In this document: positions 9,790 to 21,800 of the stretch, piece after piece
Position numbering within the stretch: position 1 is the stretch's first letter
Layout: each line of letters starts with the position of its first letter
Virus record (IMG/VR): IMGVR_UViG_3300025131_000077
Coordinates: 1-47,091 of that record
Origin: a virus
Length of the DNA: 47,091 nucleotides
Direction: 5' to 3' (one strand)
Made by a program: the position numbers and the translations under genes
The notes under the pieces: model-generated
What the model was told of the DNA's origin: nothing
What the model saw: only the letters and a program-made list of their open reading frames with translations
Databases searched by the model: none

Positions 9790-10485
9790 ATGGTATATTT
9801 CCTAGGAAGAGACGTTGAAGTATTCGTCACCACGGAATCCTCACAGAGCGATGATAGTTCTGTAGGGATTACATCCAGAGAAGCCAAGGTTGTTGCTACA
9901 GGCAGCGCTGTATTCCCGTCAATGGAGAATGGGGCTTCTATTAGTGGAGGATTACTTTCAGACGTAACTGGCGTTGATGTCAGTATAGGTGTTTCAGATG
10001 AAGATGTTGGTCCATTCTTCGGTCAAACAAGCACCCACAAAGTTCAGTTAAGAGAAGAAAATACCGTTACAATAACCAAGAAGAAGACAAATGACAACTT
10101 CGATATTCTATTCAATGGACCAAGCGCTACGTCTACTTTCTATGGAAGTAATGCAGATGCTGCAAGAATGGGAGCAAGATTCGGAGTTATCTGGGATGGT
10201 ACTTCAGCATGGAATATTAATGACGGTAGAAGCAACCCTAAATTTACAAAGGGACAAACAGCAAGCAACAGGCCTTACGGCTACAGAGTTCATGTAAGAC
10301 TTAAGAATGCAGCAGCAGGACCAGTTTACGCCCTAAGAGGGTGTGAATGGACAGGTCATACGATGACATTAAATGCAGATGGTGCAGCCGAGGAAACCCT
10401 CGAATTCGCATCTACAATAATGCCAACGTTAACTACAGGTTCTAACACATTCGATAATGCAGACTTAGTGGCAGGAGATTGGTGA
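9790..10485 (+). CDS. Tail tube protein 1 (231 aa)
   Basis: Beta-rich protein opening with YFLGRDVEVFVTTES. Internal strands include GVDVSIGVSDEDV, NTVTITKKK and YGYRVHVRLKN, and it closes with GHTMTLNADGAAEETLEF. The next gene is a clear paralogue, and both precede the chaperone pair and tape measure, exactly where major tail (tube) proteins lie. It would polymerise into the tail tube. It has its own promoter and a good ribosome binding site (AAAGGAG). It is larger than its paralogue, with extra sequence around residues 110-165. Confidence 0.7.
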   Translation: MVYFLGRDVEVFVTTESSQSDDSSVGITSREAKVVATGSAVFPSMENGASISGGLLSDVTGVDVSIGVSDEDVGPFFGQTSTHKVQLREENTVTITKKKTNDNFDILFNGPSATSTFYGSNADAARMGARFGVIWDGTSAWNINDGRSNPKFTKGQTASNRPYGYRVHVRLKNAAAGPVYALRGCEWTGHTMTLNADGAAEETLEFASTIMPTLTTGSNTFDNADLVAGDW

Positions 10486-10489
10486 TAAT

Positions 10490-11092
10490 ATGACTTACTT
10501 TTTAGGAAGAGATATGAATGCTTACATCACAACAGAATCTACATTAGGTTTACACTTTAGTGGAACAACTGCTTCCACAGTAGGAACTGGTGCAGCAGGA
10601 TACACTACATTTGCAGAAGCACTTGCTTCTGGTATTGTAACCGCAGGTACTCACGACCTTTTCGGTAATTTAGTTGTAGATTTGACTGGTTGTGATTTGT
10701 CTATTGGAGCAGTCGACGAGGACGTTACCTATTTCGGTCTACGTTCTGTTCAGAAAGTCGAAGCAAAGAAAGAGACAACTGTAACACTCACTCGAAAGAA
10801 AATAGATTTGAGCTGGGATTTAGTATATAACAACGGATACCGCTGGGGTATAAGTGGTTCAGCCGACCCATGGGACGGTTTAGAAGAACCAACTGCAACT
10901 CACGGTTATAGATTATTTTTGGAATTGAAAAACGGTGTAGAAGTTTTCTCTATTCCAAATTGTTGTGTACAAGGTCACTCAGTTACACTAAATGTTGATG
11001 GTACAGCAGAAGAAACATTGGAGTTTATGACATATGTAACTCCATTACTCGCTGCTACAGCTACCACTACAGCAACTACTACAGGCCTATAG
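10490..11092 (+). CDS. Tail tube protein 2, paralogue of the preceding gene (200 aa)
   Basis: Shares the landmarks of its neighbour: YFLGRDMNAYITTES, DLSIGAVDEDV, TTVTLTRKK, YRLFLELKNG and GHSVTLNVDGTAEETLEF. It ends in a low-complexity Thr/Ala stretch (AATATTTATTTG). It starts 4 bases after the preceding stop and is co-transcribed with it. A tandem pair of tube-like proteins could build different tail layers or segments, or one could be a tail-tip or decoration variant. Which one forms the main tube cannot be told from sequence. Confidence 0.7.
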   Translation: MTYFLGRDMNAYITTESTLGLHFSGTTASTVGTGAAGYTTFAEALASGIVTAGTHDLFGNLVVDLTGCDLSIGAVDEDVTYFGLRSVQKVEAKKETTVTLTRKKIDLSWDLVYNNGYRWGISGSADPWDGLEEPTATHGYRLFLELKNGVEVFSIPNCCVQGHSVTLNVDGTAEETLEFMTYVTPLLAATATTTATTTGL

Positions 11093-11107
11093 ATAGGTAA
11101 GTAGTCT

Positions 11108-11132
11108 GAGGGGGAGGATTGACCTCCCCTTC
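11108..11132 (+). terminator. Strong hairpin after the tail tube genes
   Basis: GAGGGGGAGG (11108-11117) and CCTCCCCTTC (11123-11132) form a 10-bp stem (one G-T wobble) with a 5-base loop ATTGA. It is GC-rich in an otherwise AT-rich sequence and sits between the tube genes and the low-abundance chaperone gene. It is a likely partial terminator or mRNA-stabilising 3' end that sets different expression levels. Confidence 0.6.
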
Positions 11133-11156
11133 TAAAAAACAAAGGAATTGATTTAA

Positions 11157-11528
11157 ATGACAAAAGAAGAAAAACAAACGGCATGGAGCATAGAAGAATT
11201 GATTGCACTGACTGATGAAGTGCAGAACGCAAGTGTAGATTATAGAGGGAAAGACTTTGATTTTCATTTTTGCGAATTAGTGGAAGAAGAAGAGCCAAAG
11301 ATGGGAGCAATCCCTGAAGATGCTGATGATGATGAGAAAATGGCCCACTATTCTAAAATTGGAAACCAACGTATTGTAGCTATGATTGAAAAAGCTAATA
11401 AGAAACAACCAGCAAACGCTAGTATAATGGCAGAAAACTGGGGGATGTTACCCACATCATTGAGATATAAGATTTCAAATCATATAATGGGTGTAGAGAG
11501 CTCTGAGTCTGAAAATTTTACCATCTGA
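11157..11528 (+). CDS. Tail assembly chaperone, short form (gpG-like, 123 aa)
   Basis: Acidic protein with EEEEPKMGAI and DADDDEKMAH, directly upstream of a second small frame and the tape measure gene. This is the universal location of gpG/gpGT-type chaperones, which coat the tape measure during tail assembly. The ribosome binding site AAAGGA (11141-11146) precedes the ATG. Near its end, codons GAA-AAT-TTT contain the slippery heptamer AAATTTT (11513-11519) in the correct phase for a -1 shift into the next gene. The stop TGA (11526-11528) overlaps the next ATG. Confidence 0.65.
   Translation: MTKEEKQTAWSIEELIALTDEVQNASVDYRGKDFDFHFCELVEEEEPKMGAIPEDADDDEKMAHYSKIGNQRIVAMIEKANKKQPANASIMAENWGMLPTSLRYKISNHIMGVESSESENFTI
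11513..11519 (+). promoter_or_regulatory. Probable -1 programmed ribosomal frameshift site
   Basis: A-AAT-TTT in the reading frame of the upstream chaperone gene is a textbook X-XXY-YYZ heptamer. Slipping back one base continues as TAC-CAT-CTG-ATG into the downstream frame, which has no stop until 11821, giving a ~221-aa fusion. Frame arithmetic confirms that the downstream gene is in the -1 frame. A weak CGC/GCG hairpin follows. Confidence 0.6.
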
Positions 11529-11821
11529 TGACGGAATCGCCTGATGCGGTATTGATATACATCCCACTTATGAAGCACCTTCATATGAGTTGGGAAGATA
11601 TAAAGAAAACACCTCGTATTGAATTGAAAGGACTGCTTGCAGCCCTTAATGAACATGAGATGTTACATGCAATGGATGGATATACTGACAATGATGTAGC
11701 GTCATTGTCTAAAAATAAGCCAGAGATAAGACAAACATGGCACAGATATTTAGAAAAACGTGCCAAGTATGACGAAATGATAGGAAAGAAGCGACAAGTA
11801 AGTTTTAGTGGATTAGGATAA
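11528..11821 (+). CDS. Tail assembly chaperone extension (gpT-like, 97 aa)
   Basis: Helical, basic C-terminal part (LIYIPLMKHLHMSWEDIKKT; EIRQTWHRYLEKRAKYDEMI). It is probably made mainly as the tail half of a G-T fusion by -1 frameshifting at 11513-11519. Independent initiation at the ATG (11528-11530), which overlaps the upstream TGA, is also possible. The stretch 'IPLMKHLHMSWEDIKKTPR' resembles the T-segment of other tail chaperones, which binds the tape measure or tube subunits. The tape measure gene follows 9 bases later. Confidence 0.6.
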   Translation: MTESPDAVLIYIPLMKHLHMSWEDIKKTPRIELKGLLAALNEHEMLHAMDGYTDNDVASLSKNKPEIRQTWHRYLEKRAKYDEMIGKKRQVSFSGLG

Positions 11822-11830
11822 GGAGCACTA

Positions 11831-14800
11831 ATGGGTTTCGCTGGACAAGTATTTGCAGCAAGGGTAGCTATTGGTTTAGCTATGCCTTCAAAACAAGCCA
11901 TGGGCCAAGCAAGTCAAATAATTGGCGCAGGAGCCGCAGCTCTATATAAAAAGATGAATAGCATGCAGGTCCAGCAAGCTAAAAAACGTACTAAACAAAC
12001 TGAAACTGAATTAAATGCTGTACGAAGTAAGATAGAAAACCATCGTAAAAATTTACAATCCCAGATGTTACAGGGGCAAAAGAAGTTTGAAGCCTCTATG
12101 AACAAAACTAATATGGGAGCTAAAATGGTGGCTGGTAAAACACAAAAAGCTTTTGTAAAAACACAAAAAGCATTGGGTACAGCAAAGACCACTAAACAAT
12201 TAGAGAATACTTTTAAAGCAGGAAAAAGAGCTTTTCAAGATTTTGCTGCTCATGTTAAACAGCGTTCTCCAGACCTTTTTATTAAATTATTCGACCATGA
12301 AGATTTAGAAAAGGCTCAAAGAGAAATTGGTAAATTTGACATGGGTAAATTGTCAGATGTAATGTGGGACACTGGAAAAGAAGGAGACAAGAATAGAAAA
12401 GAACTTCAGCGTATAGCTAAATTAGAATTAGATAATGCTACGCGTAGAAGAGATTATGGAATGGAAGAAATCAAGATGATGAGAACCAAGACTGAATGGT
12501 TACTCAAAACAGGTCAAATAGGTGCTGATGCTCATAGAGAATCTATAGCACTTCTTGACGCAGAACAACAAGGATTTAAAGATAATGTAGATGCAGCTCG
12601 TAATTTCTATACCTTTGTCGATGAAGGTATAAGGGATTATAATGAAGCATATAGTGCATGGGATGCTGAATATCAGGATATGGTCAGAGATGAGAAAGAC
12701 CTTACTGATTTAATGACGAGAGCTATAAAAGGAGAAGAAGAGGCTATCAAAGAGTTAGCACGGGGTGCAGAACATGCAGCACGTAAGACAGCTCAATTTG
12801 CTGAAGCTTTGAAAAACAACTTCCAAAATGCTCTGAGAGAATCTATATCTGCTCTCACTGCTATGTTTTATAAATTACAACAAAATACTCAAGAATTAGT
12901 AGAATTTGAAAGAGAATTAATGAATGCAAACTCTGTGTTCAATCTAACTCGTAAGGAATTATATGAAACAAGTAACGTTATTACTCAATTTGGTCAATCT
13001 TTTGGAATGGAGATGCAAAATGGAGCGGAAGGTCTTTATCAATTAGCATCGGCTGGTTTAAGCGCTAATGATGCTGCTAAGGTATTACCTGAAACACTCA
13101 AATTATCTATGGCTGTTCAGGGAGACCACAATACTATAGCTAAATTAACTACACAGACTATAATGGGTTTCGGAATGGAAATGGAACAAGCAGCTGAAAT
13201 AACAGATAAGTTCGCACATGTTATTCAGAAATCTTTGATTGAATACGAAGATTTATCCAGTGCTGTTAAATTCGCAATGCCTTTCTTTACTGCTACAGGT
13301 CAATCTGTTGACCAATTACTGGGTGCGTTGGAAATATTAACCAACCGTGCACTCGAAGCAGGTATCGCAGGTCGTGGTCTAAGGCAAGCTCTCGCTGAGT
13401 TTGCTGAGCACGCTGACGATAATACGGCTGCATTCGCTAGAATGGGTCTAGAAATTAGAGAAGCAGATGGCTCTATGAAGGATTTGACTGTAATAGCTAA
13501 GGAATATTCAGATATCATTGGGCCCGAAGCCGCAAGCAATACTGAACTGTTAACGGGCCTTATTGAAGACTTGAATGTTCGTGGTGCTACTGCTTTCGTT
13601 CACTTAGTGCAAAATGCAGATGAATTTGGTGAAGCTGTTAAAAATGTAGAAAATGCTGGTGGAGAGTTAGATGAGATGGTTAGGATTCAGAATGAATCTA
13701 TGTCTGCTCAAATTCAAATTTTGAAAAATAATGTTCAGATGCTCTTCTTTATGTCAGATGGAGTAGAAAGAGCTAATGGAGCTATGAATGAGTTTCATAG
13801 TGCTATTATTGATGGAATAACAGGGCTTCAAGACCTATTAGTAGAGGGAGAAGAAGGTAATAAACAATTAACAGAGTTTGGTAAAACTATACAACAAGTG
13901 GCAGTTGAAGCAGTAAGAGAATTAACAGTGCTTATACAGGATGGTATAAAATTCCTTGCTGAATTCTCTGGAGAAGGTAAAACAGCGATTGGCGTACTCA
14001 AAGCTTATTTGTTACCAATTAAAGTATTAATGAAAGCTATTGACTGGTTAGGGCCTAGAGCTACTAGTCTAGTAATACAATTTACAATGTTAAATAAATT
14101 ATTCAGTCTTACAGCTGGTTTAAGGGCTACTGTAGCTGGAATGATGGCTTTATATACATGGGTTTTTGCAGCTGAAAAGGCTACTGAAGAGGAAACCGAA
14201 GCTGTTGTAAATAATATTACTGCTAAAACAACAGAAGTTGGGGTAAATCAAGCTCTTGCTGCTTCAGAATTAGAATTAGCAGGGGCTCGTGGTGTAGCAA
14301 CTCAAGCAGCCACGGCAGAAGCAGGAGCAGAAGCAGCTGGAGAGAGTTTACCTGTAGTTGGAGGAGCACCACCCGGAATGGGAGGTGGTGGTGTTACACC
14401 ATCCATGGAAAAAACTAAGGGTGGATATAAATCAGTAGATAAGACTGGTAAAAAACGATATCACTATGGTAAAAATGCTAAAAAGAATGCTGCTAAGTAT
14501 GGTAAGGCTGGTAAAGCCAAAGATGCAGCTAAAATTGGTAAAACGGCAGGTTCAGGTGCGGCTAAAGTAGGAAAAATGGCAATGGCCTTACAAACTTTAT
14601 ATACCGGTATTGGTTATGTAGTAGCAGCTCTAGGTACTATGGTAGGAGCTATTGTTGCTGTTGTTGTAATTATTGTGGCCGCTATTGCTGCTTTTGTTGC
14701 ATGGGGAGTTCAACTTATGGGTATATTTGAACCTATAAAACAAATGTTTGTAGACTTTAAAAATGGGGTCGTAGAGCTTTGGAATAATTTGGGTGGACTT

Positions 14801-15889
14801 TTTGATGGTTTGATTATGTGGATGGTAGAAATAGAATTAATAACTGCACAACAAGGAAAAAGCTTAGGATATTTAGGTTATTTGTGGGGTGGTTTTGTTC
14901 AATATGCTAAAGACGCTATGTCTGATTTAGGTTTCTCAATAAAGAGGGTAGGAATGGATATAGCCATGAGACTTGGTGGAGTTTTCGGTTATATGTTATA
15001 TCTTGTATCAGATGTATTTAAAAATATCTATGATGTAGTTATGTATTATATAGGTAATAGTGTAATAATTGATGCTATTGTTAGTGGATTCTCAAGCTTA
15101 TGGACTAAATTATTTGACTCGGAAGAGGGATGGTTAAGATGGATGACTCTTACGTGGTGGGAGGACAGATTTGCGGAATTAGTAACTTGGTGGAATGGTG
15201 GTCAGGTTGTGTTAGATACCTTCGCATCAGCTCTAGATTTTGGTACTGAAATGTTTGGTAGTATTCTCACTTTCATCGAGGAACTTCCTGATAAACTTTT
15301 AGGTATTGCAGCAAGTTTAAAAAATGCAGTGAGTTTAACTGCTATATTTGGTATAGATGCATTTAAAACAGCTTGGAATGCTATGGCTACCATGATGTCC
15401 AATATTGAGATGGAAATTGATATAGGTGGTTTTAGTTTTGAAGCACCTGATTGGGTTCCCGGAATAGGAGGCGAAGGCTGGGGATGGGCTGGTTACAATG
15501 AAAAAATTACTTTAGGTTCATGGCCTACATTTGATATAGCAGCAGTTGCTGCTGCTGCTGATACCACCACTGGAACAGACCCTCTAGTAAATAGGGCCGG
15601 CCGTCAGTATGGTGGTTATGTTACTGCTATGGCAAATGGTGGATATGGAAGCATGGGAGGCTCATATTTAGTTGGAGAACAGGGTCCAGAACTCTTTACA
15701 CCTAACCAATCAGGGCAAATTATAAATAATAGTAGGACCAATAATATATTAAGGAACCAGCTCGATGCTGGTGTTCACGCTAATCAAGCTAATGCAGGAG
15801 CCAGCTTAAATGTTCAAAATTTACATGTTGGTAAATTCACAGCAGGGCGAAGTAAGTTCAAAGTAGATACCTTCGCAGGAGTAGCATAA
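11831..15889 (+). CDS. Tail tape measure protein (1352 aa)
   Basis: The long helical protein that sets tail length and is ejected with the genome. The first ~450 residues are mainly coiled-coil, rich in K, Q, E and A. The middle carries TMP-type segments such as ALRESISALTAMFYKLQQNT, ALEILTNRALEAGIAGRGLR and QALAEFAEHADDNTAAFARM. A strongly hydrophobic span at ~931-965 (VGAIVAVVVIIVAAIAAFVAW) could insert into the host membrane. The C-terminus has the common GEQGPELFTPNQSGQIINN signature. The ribosome binding site AAGGAG precedes the ATG. No peptidase or lysozyme domain was recognised. The stop overlaps the next ATG (TAATGG). Confidence 0.9.
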   Translation: MGFAGQVFAARVAIGLAMPSKQAMGQASQIIGAGAAALYKKMNSMQVQQAKKRTKQTETELNAVRSKIENHRKNLQSQMLQGQKKFEASMNKTNMGAKMVAGKTQKAFVKTQKALGTAKTTKQLENTFKAGKRAFQDFAAHVKQRSPDLFIKLFDHEDLEKAQREIGKFDMGKLSDVMWDTGKEGDKNRKELQRIAKLELDNATRRRDYGMEEIKMMRTKTEWLLKTGQIGADAHRESIALLDAEQQGFKDNVDAARNFYTFVDEGIRDYNEAYSAWDAEYQDMVRDEKDLTDLMTRAIKGEEEAIKELARGAEHAARKTAQFAEALKNNFQNALRESISALTAMFYKLQQNTQELVEFERELMNANSVFNLTRKELYETSNVITQFGQSFGMEMQNGAEGLYQLASAGLSANDAAKVLPETLKLSMAVQGDHNTIAKLTTQTIMGFGMEMEQAAEITDKFAHVIQKSLIEYEDLSSAVKFAMPFFTATGQSVDQLLGALEILTNRALEAGIAGRGLRQALAEFAEHADDNTAAFARMGLEIREADGSMKDLTVIAKEYSDIIGPEAASNTELLTGLIEDLNVRGATAFVHLVQNADEFGEAVKNVENAGGELDEMVRIQNESMSAQIQILKNNVQMLFFMSDGVERANGAMNEFHSAIIDGITGLQDLLVEGEEGNKQLTEFGKTIQQVAVEAVRELTVLIQDGIKFLAEFSGEGKTAIGVLKAYLLPIKVLMKAIDWLGPRATSLVIQFTMLNKLFSLTAGLRATVAGMMALYTWVFAAEKATEEETEAVVNNITAKTTEVGVNQALAASELELAGARGVATQAATAEAGAEAAGESLPVVGGAPPGMGGGGVTPSMEKTKGGYKSVDKTGKKRYHYGKNAKKNAAKYGKAGKAKDAAKIGKTAGSGAAKVGKMAMALQTLYTGIGYVVAALGTMVGAIVAVVVIIVAAIAAFVAWGVQLMGIFEPIKQMFVDFKNGVVELWNNLGGLFDGLIMWMVEIELITAQQGKSLGYLGYLWGGFVQYAKDAMSDLGFSIKRVGMDIAMRLGGVFGYMLYLVSDVFKNIYDVVMYYIGNSVIIDAIVSGFSSLWTKLFDSEEGWLRWMTLTWWEDRFAELVTWWNGGQVVLDTFASALDFGTEMFGSILTFIEELPDKLLGIAASLKNAVSLTAIFGIDAFKTAWNAMATMMSNIEMEIDIGGFSFEAPDWVPGIGGEGWGWAGYNEKITLGSWPTFDIAAVAAAADTTTGTDPLVNRAGRQYGGYVTAMANGGYGSMGGSYLVGEQGPELFTPNQSGQIINNSRTNNILRNQLDAGVHANQANAGASLNVQNLHVGKFTAGRSKFKVDTFAGVA

Positions 15890-18800
15890 TGGTAGAAGTA
15901 AAACGAAATAGATTTTATGAAAGATATGACATGGATACAACTGGAATTGTACAATTAAACGCACTTTATAAAGACACGCCTGTCCTTACAGATAGTGCTA
16001 CTTTTAAATTAGAAGGTCACGCAAGTGCTAATAGGTATGTTGTTTCAGGTGTTGTGTCAGATTCTCCAAATACTGGTGCTGGAGATGTTATTGGAGGACA
16101 TTTAAGATTATATTGCAGTGGAACAGATTTGTCTAAATCTGCTGCTTTACCCCAAATATCTACATATAAAATAAGTGATAACGTTTCTATAAGTGAGGGA
16201 GGTTTAGGATTTTCAACTTCAGGTGCTAACACTAATACACCGGGTAACGTAGACCTTTATACTTCTTATATTGATACTTCTATACCATACATTCAAGAGA
16301 GTTTTGATGGTTCAGACAAAACATTAGGAGAAATAGACTTTATGGCCATTAATGCGGCTGGGGGAGTTAGTATTTCTTCAAAACCTTATTTCGATTTATC
16401 AGACGCTGAAAGTGATGATGCAAAAGGCGTTGTTAGTAATTTATTTGTAGGTGGACATGGAAGTATGTTCTATGGTAGCACTGAAGATGAAGAAGGGGCT
16501 AACTTCTTATTATATAATTTTGGTCAATTAGCCGAAGGACAGACTGGTTTTGGTCAAGGTGTTGTTATCCAACAAATAGATGTGAAGCACAGATACAGTG
16601 ATATAAAAGAAGCTGAAAAAGAAGGTAGAATGCTTTCTAAGAAAGCTTTACATAAACGCACAGGTAAACTATTTATTAAACCACAAAAGAAAAGAAAACC
16701 ACAAGGTTTGTGGAAGAATAGTGAAGATAACCGTACTGAAGCAGCCGTTTATACTGCTTATCCTCCATATTGGAGACATTCTAAGATTAAATCTTATATT
16801 AAATACGACCATTCAATGTCAATGCCAGAGATGGGAGATACACCTGTAGACCCAAATCCCAATAATACTATATTCAATAAATTCGGAGGAACTATAGATT
16901 CAGGAACTCCTTGGGAACAGGGAGGTAATCAAGATTCTCCTTATATTATGCAATCAATGGAGTTAACAAAGGATAAATATGACACGGGAGGTCAATCTTT
17001 ACTTATGCACGAATATTGGACTTTCAGTACTTCTACTGGTAACAAAATAAGTAGTGACATTTATGGTGTAAGTGGAGCTGTAAATAATCAATATCTTATG
17101 GCTTCTATGAATGCTGTACCTTTCCCTCAACCTCTAGATTTTGCTCTTACTTCTCAATATAAAGACCTAAATGGTACTATTAATGTAGGTTCAACTAATA
17201 CACAACTGATAAAACCAGAGATAAATTTAACATTTAGTGTAGCACAATTAGATTCTGAACCTATATTCCGATTGTCTCCAACGAACACACCTTCTACAGT
17301 GGCATCTGGTTCTAATTCACCATATGTTGTAGACTATGTATCAGGTTCAAGTCAAGGTGGAGTAAGTTCAGCAAACCCTGTAGCTATGATGAATAGTGGT
17401 TATTCAGCCCCAACCGCAGCAGACAGATGGCAATCTTTCTCTTACCATACTTTAAAACGTAGTTTTACTGTTACTTTAGCTAATTATGAACCTCAAGATG
17501 GTGAAACTATGGATGATTATATACATCGTGGTATGATGGATTTCTATTGTGAAAGAGCACCTGATGGAGTTACTGACACTTCTTCACAGACTCGTAAAAT
17601 TATAGGAGGATTTACCCTTAGAACTAGAAAAGTGGTATCTCCTACAAATACAGAAACTCCAGATGCTAATAAAGTTACAGCATATCCAATAATTACTCGA
17701 CCTTCACACTGGATAGCTTCAGGAGGTCAAAGTGCTGGTTATGGTTGGGAGACTGATACTTATCAAAAAACTTATAGAGGACGTCCAGCATGGTTACACT
17801 CAGGAGCTTCAGGTTTTCAAGCTAAAACTTTCCTTAATGGTGGAGGAAAAACAAAACAACCAAGTGGAAGTTTAAACAATTATGAGCCTTGTGTAGACCT
17901 TTCATTTGATGAATGGGTTAATGCTAAAATAGTTTTTGATGTTAATGAGAAAAATATGTTTTCAGCCGCAACCGTTGGTAGCTCCACTGACCGCACATTT
18001 AATTATTATTCAACAGAAAATACATCAAATGCCGCATTATCCACATCACCTACTACTTATTGGTCTAAACAGTCTCATGCACGTATGTGTAAAGTATATT
18101 TTACTAAAGGAACATTAACTACTAGTTCGGATGATGAAACAACTAGTACTGACGATGCTCCTTCTTTTTACGTTTATTTCCCTGTTAGGGAAGGTTCAGG
18201 TTCTCAAACCAATGCTAATTGGTCATGGATGGAAAAACCTGAATATTGGCCTAATGTTCTTACACTTTGGTGTAACAATTTCCGTTATTTTACAGATAAA
18301 GAAGCTACTTATTCAGCTTCTGGTTCAGCCGGTGGTTGGACAGCTGGTACAGGATTCTGGGGAGTAGGACGTAATCTTTCTACTACTCTAGACGGTGCTC
18401 ATACTGCTACTGTTACTGCTATTGATTTGGCTAGTGCAAGTAGTTTTCCAAGTAGTGGTACTATAATTATTAATCCCGGTACTGCAACTGAAGAGTATGT
18501 TAAATACACAGGAAAATCAACCAACCAATTAACAGGCTGTGTAAGAGGAAGAATGGGAAGTAGCGGTGTAGCTCACGATTCAGGAGTGACTGTTGTAGGT
18601 GGAGCTCCTCCATCAACTACTACTGGTATATACGATACAGGTGATGACACGCCTGATGGTACTAGCATTTATAGAGATTATTATGGTCTTACTGGTGAAT
18701 ATGTACCAAATCCTCAAGATGAAGATAATGATGGAGATAAAGATTTAGGTACTGGACGTCAAACTAAAGTATATTTTGATAATATTGACTTTAGAAATTT

Positions 18801-21800
18801 TAATTTAGAGATATTAAATAATTCAGCTAATCAAGCTTCGTTTACAATACCCGCAACCTTTAATCCTATTACAGTAACCTCCCCTGTTTCGGGAGGAGCA
18901 GCAGGAGCAGCTACAAGAAGAACCTCTGAAGCCGCTAATGGAGGTACAAATATGACATCTAGTAATACTTTATATACTAGATATGGACCTACCTATGTTA
19001 CTATGGGGTTCGATAGTCTATGGGATTTACCTATCGTTGCTTCCAAGACTGATTGTACAACTGATGTATCTGATAATGAAATAGATAGGACTAGTATTAA
19101 AGGTGATTTAACGCCCGGAACACCACTTATGGTGACAGCTGGTATTGATACTACAACAGGTATTTCTGCTGATACAGTTTATTATGTAAGTTCTGAAGCC
19201 CCTACTTCCAATAATGCTATTAAACTATCTTCTACTTATGACCTTGCTATTGCTGGTGTAAGTCTAACTTTAGGTGGTAGTGATGATGACCCGATAACTG
19301 TTCAATCGCCCGGTTTTGGAGCTGCTGCATGGTTAATGTTTAATGGTTATAATCAAAAGAATTTCCAAGATAATTTATATAATGATGGTTGGACAACTCA
19401 AGCTTTCAGGTCTATGACATCAGATGGTTCTAATGCAACTGGAAGAACAAATGATAGTTTCGTTAGTTACTATGGTGGACAAGCTCTAAACGCAGGTAAT
19501 ACTGCATTAACATCTACCTATAAATGTCCAGCTACTATTCAAGGATTAGATATAGACTTTACTAATGCCCCAACAGGTGATGCTTCAGAAGTAGACAAGA
19601 TATATTTTACAACAGGTACTGCTGGTAGCGGAACATTATCAACTGATGGTCTCAGTCAAAAAGGAACTGTATATATGTCACTTAGTGGTAATGTAGACTC
19701 GTGGGCTAAGAGAGAGAATATATTTACATCCGCTCGTATAATGGCTATACCTCAATTTACAGAGATAGGAGGTGAAAAGACAACGGATGAGATACCACGC
19801 AATGCTATATCTGTTGACAATCCTTCTTTATTTAGGCCCGGTGATACTACCAATGGACCTCATTACGTTATTTACAAATCTATGACAACAGGTAGTGATG
19901 CTGAGATTGTAGGAAGTGGTGCAGTAAGTGGTAAAAGAAGTAGATACTTATCTGTTAAAGCTGTTGATGGTCCTTTCGTAGAATTTAATGAAGATTATGA
20001 TACTGAAAACTTAGTTAATGTAGCCAATTTACCTTATCTATGGTGTAGTCCAGTTAAACACTGGGTGACTATGCAATTATTTCCATGTAATGTTAACACT
20101 AGTACTTCCGTTGTTTCTACAGATGTATCAGATAATGAAATTGTTGCTACTGCTCATGGATTAGCTCAAGGAACTCCAGTTTCATTCTCAGGATTGGACA
20201 ACACAACTACTCCTGTTGATGACACTATTTATTATGTTAGTGCAACTGGTTTAGCTACTAATGGTTTTGATATAACTACTCATGTTACTGGTGCTGCTAG
20301 TGGGGACGTAACCTTTGCTGGAACTGATGATACCGGTGTAACTATGACTGTTTATCATATAGGTCCTTATGAATCTGGTACTCGAGGAGGAGGTAAATCC
20401 TATGATAATATAGCTATATTAAACAATCTAAGTGGTGACAAACCAGCTCTTGCTGATACAGGTTCTACATGGAACGAATTTGAGTATTATTATAATGTGG
20501 GTGCTGTAGCTACAGGAGGACGTAGTGCTACTTATGGAAATCCATGGAGTCTAGATGTAACTTCTGGCAGTAATCTTGAATTAGGTATAGATTATGGTGT
20601 AGGAGCTTATAATGATGAATCAGGTGAAGGTGGACAAGTAGATATTAAGACACCTTATGTAGGAAAATTCACTGATTTCAATGTCAATGGATTGATTAAT
20701 ACTGATAGTCTTATGCCTAATGATAATTTTAAAATGGTAATGAATTTGAAGAATCCTACAGTTAATCAGAAAGTAGAATTTGTTAACGCTGACTATAGTT
20801 CGACTGATGCTGATATTCTTAAACCTCATTTCTTATGGACATATTTTGATGCTGTTCCTCTTATTGATAATTTCCAAGTTAATCCTTTATTCCAATTATT
20901 ACCTAACGCTGAGAACCCTGAACCTGTCAATTTATATGAATTAACTACTCAGGATTTAAGAGCTTTAAATTTTACATGGGAGGAAGATGCAGATGATGTT
21001 TGGTATCGTATGTTAATGATAGATGTTTCAGGAGCTACTATAAATAATAAATACCATAAAGCTAGAATGCATGTACCTTTTAATGAAGAACCTACTACAC
21101 CTACGAGCGCACCTACAAGTTACGTTTATAATTATTCTACAACTGGAGGACCTGCGGTTGCTTCTGGAACTATTACTGTTGGAAGTGATTGTCGCAGCCC
21201 TATTACAGGTATACAAGGTTATGCTATTCAAACTGCTAGTAGTTCTACAGCTACCAATGGTGTAGCAGTTATCCCTCACACAGTTACATATACTGGAAGT
21301 GAGACGTTTGTTACAAGTTGGCAACATTTAACCGAATGGACTTTAGCAGTTCATTTAACTCCAAGTGCTAATGATAGAGGTCATGATGCATATTTCTTAG
21401 CTAATGGTACAGATATAGAAGCTTATATCTTAGGAAGTAATGGTCATATTAGATTTGTATTAAATGGACAGGTAGTAGAAAGTGTGTCTGAAGTAGCTTA
21501 TGATGGAAGAACTCCTACTGCTATGATTGTAACTTATGATGCTAATGCTACAGATGGTAGGTATTTAAAATTGTATATAGATGGAGTTTTAGAAGATGTA
21601 GATACAAATACTCATACAGTTACAAGTGCATATAATACTACAATAGGAGCACAAGATGCACCTAATAAGAATTCTGCATATAGAGGTACTGTTGAAGAAG
21701 TGGTGCTTTGGGAAAAGGCTTATGAAATTCCTGATACTGCTGGAAGTTTTGCTTATAAAAACGCTTTATTAGCAGATAAAAATTCAGATAATAATTATTT

